Source of the DNA: Flammeovirgaceae bacterium
GTDB lineage: Bacteria > Bacteroidota > Bacteroidia > Cytophagales > Cyclobacteriaceae
Assembly: GCA_003229495.1 (NCBI GenBank)
Contig: QIEB01000448.1
Location: forward strand, 1-5,973
DNA: 5,973 nucleotides
Reading direction: 5' to 3'
The notes below the pieces were generated by a model. That model was not told the origin of the DNA. It ran no database searches and was given only the letters and a program-made list of their open reading frames with translations. Position numbers and translations under genes: made by a program. Below, one piece after another: positions 4,949 to 5,973 of the stretch; position 1 is the first letter of the stretch, and each line of letters starts with the position of its first letter.

Positions 4949-5973
4949 CTAGCTCTCCGGAAAACCAATCCTACTCAACATCTGCTGCCATCGGGGATCA
5001 TCGTAAAGCGATGCAAACTCCGGTTCCACTTTTAGCCAGTAAAGCTCTATTTCATTATCTGCAAAGGATTTTTCCAGCCATTGGAATGCCTGCTCCGTTT
5101 CACCTTTTGACGCATAAGTCATAGCCGTGTAGAAGGATGGGCTGCCGCCAGAAGTTTCTTCACTTCTTTTTATTAATGAATTAAGCTCCTGGAGGTGGCG
5201 CTGCTTTTCACCGGTCTTATAATAGGCAATGGCCTTAAGTCCCATGGCCCGGGGGAACGATAAATTACCCTCATAACGATTCATTACATTTGTGATTTGA
5301 TCATATTGCTTAAGTAATAAATGGGACCTGGCCACTTCCGTAATGATATAAAAATCGTTCGAAGATATTGCATTGGCGCGTTCAATGCATTCAATCGTTC
5401 GTTCTCTTTGGTTGTTAAAAGCCCATATTAAAGCCATTTTTACCCAAGAGTGTGTCCAATCATTAGAACGCTCCAATAATTTACTCCCAACAGGAATCGC
5501 TTCATCGAATCTACCGGCCGCTAGTAAGAGATCAAGGTAAGATTCGTCAGGTCTAGCATCTGAAGGTGTCAAATTATGGGCAGTACGATATTCGATTTCC
5601 GCTTTGTCAAAATCCTTCTCGTACCACAAATAATAATTGCCCATGTAAACATGGGCAATGCCATCCATAGGATTTAGCAACAGGGCTTTTTCCATTTTCA
5701 CCTTTCCCTGTTCAGCAACATTTGTAGCATTTTTGTCCCCAAGGAACCCAGCTTGGAAGATTATAGAGTTTCCCAGCATAGCATATGCTGTGGAAAAATT
5801 GCTATCTAGTGCGATTGCTTGTTGTAACAATTCCCTTGTTACTAAGAAGTTTCCACCAACTGCATTTTGTTGATTCAATGCTCTCAAATACAAATTATAA
5901 GCTTCCATGTTCTTGGTAGGTACTTGATCCATTCGTTGAATAACTTCCGGTTGCAACTTTGCATTAAGCGCCA
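4949..5973 (-). CDS. C-terminal TPR region of a large sensor-type protein, 5'-truncated
   Basis: The frame is open to the right edge (residues ALNAK precede the first possible start, a TTG at 5956), so this is the C-terminal part of a longer gene. Numbering from 5956, residues 1-25 contain LQPEVIQRM and PTKNMEAYNLYLRA. This is the linker typical of proteins in which a TolB-like beta domain precedes TPRs, usually behind a class III adenylate cyclase, winged-helix (CadC-like) or protein kinase domain. Degenerate TPR helices fill about 36-300, for example LLQQAIALDSNFSTAYAMLG, IAHVYMGNYYL with FDKAEIEYRTAHNL, AAGRFDEAIPVGSKLL and ASKGETEQAFQWLEKSF. The protein ends with ELYWLKVEPEF and DDPRWQQML, the usual closing motif of these proteins. 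Its role is probably signal sensing or regulation, but the N-terminal output domain is outside the window. It points the same way as the amine oxidase gene, 244 bp upstream of it, so co-regulation is possible but unproven. Confidence 0.85.
   Translation of the reverse strand, partial: ALNAKLQPEVIQRMDQVPTKNMEAYNLYLRALNQQNAVGGNFLVTRELLQQAIALDSNFSTAYAMLGNSIIFQAGFLGDKNATNVAEQGKVKMEKALLLNPMDGIAHVYMGNYYLWYEKDFDKAEIEYRTAHNLTPSDARPDESYLDLLLAAGRFDEAIPVGSKLLERSNDWTHSWVKMALIWAFNNQRERTIECIERANAISSNDFYIITEVARSHLLLKQYDQITNVMNRYEGNLSFPRAMGLKAIAYYKTGEKQRHLQELNSLIKRSEETSGGSPSFYTAMTYASKGETEQAFQWLEKSFADNEIELYWLKVEPEFASLYDDPRWQQMLSRIGFPES

Noticed and set aside
4888..5124. A 78-codon + strand frame over the end of the TPR gene
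   Set aside because: Antisense to the conserved C-terminal motif of the TPR protein and starting in low-complexity DNA.

Overview
The window most likely comes from a Bacteroidota bacterium, probably a marine-type Flavobacteriia. The grounds are indirect. Start codons are preceded by A/T-rich leaders with no clear Shine-Dalgarno. The gaps between genes are low-complexity A/T. The large TPR proteins, whose best match is the cyclase or TolB-like/TPR sensor architecture, are abundant in that group. No rRNA, tRNA, CRISPR array, transposase or integrase is visible.

Left part (+ strand). A 5'-truncated cardiolipin synthase (PLD superfamily, two HKD motifs) ends at 1415. After a 203-bp gap comes a 255-residue inner-membrane protein of the ElyC/SanA/YdcF (DUF218) family at 1619-2386. 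Both genes concern the cell envelope. Each is followed within 4-8 bp of its stop codon by a perfect tandem array of the heptamer TTTTTAG.

Right part (- strand). Reading leftward, the window opens inside a TPR protein (4949 to beyond 5973). A 244-bp gap follows, then a complete secreted copper amine oxidase (2719-4704) with all catalytic and copper-binding residues in place. Just downstream of it lies a small wreck (2457-2682). This looks like the first dozen codons of a class III adenylate/guanylate cyclase gene joined out of frame to the last ~60 codons of a TPR-type gene, so most of the gene has been deleted. The amine oxidase is therefore flanked on both sides, in the same orientation, by members of what appears to be one sensor/TPR superfamily, one dead and one apparently intact. 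The + and - transcription units converge at about 2390-2456, where a weak hairpin lies.

The amine oxidase would act in the periplasm or outside the cell, oxidising primary amines to aldehyde, ammonia and hydrogen peroxide. No aldehyde dehydrogenase or transporter is present here, so its physiological substrate cannot be inferred from context. I do not see a clear new defence or metabolic system. The most unusual signals are the deleted cyclase/TPR remnant and the 7-bp periodicity that recurs, with different sequences, in every intergenic gap.
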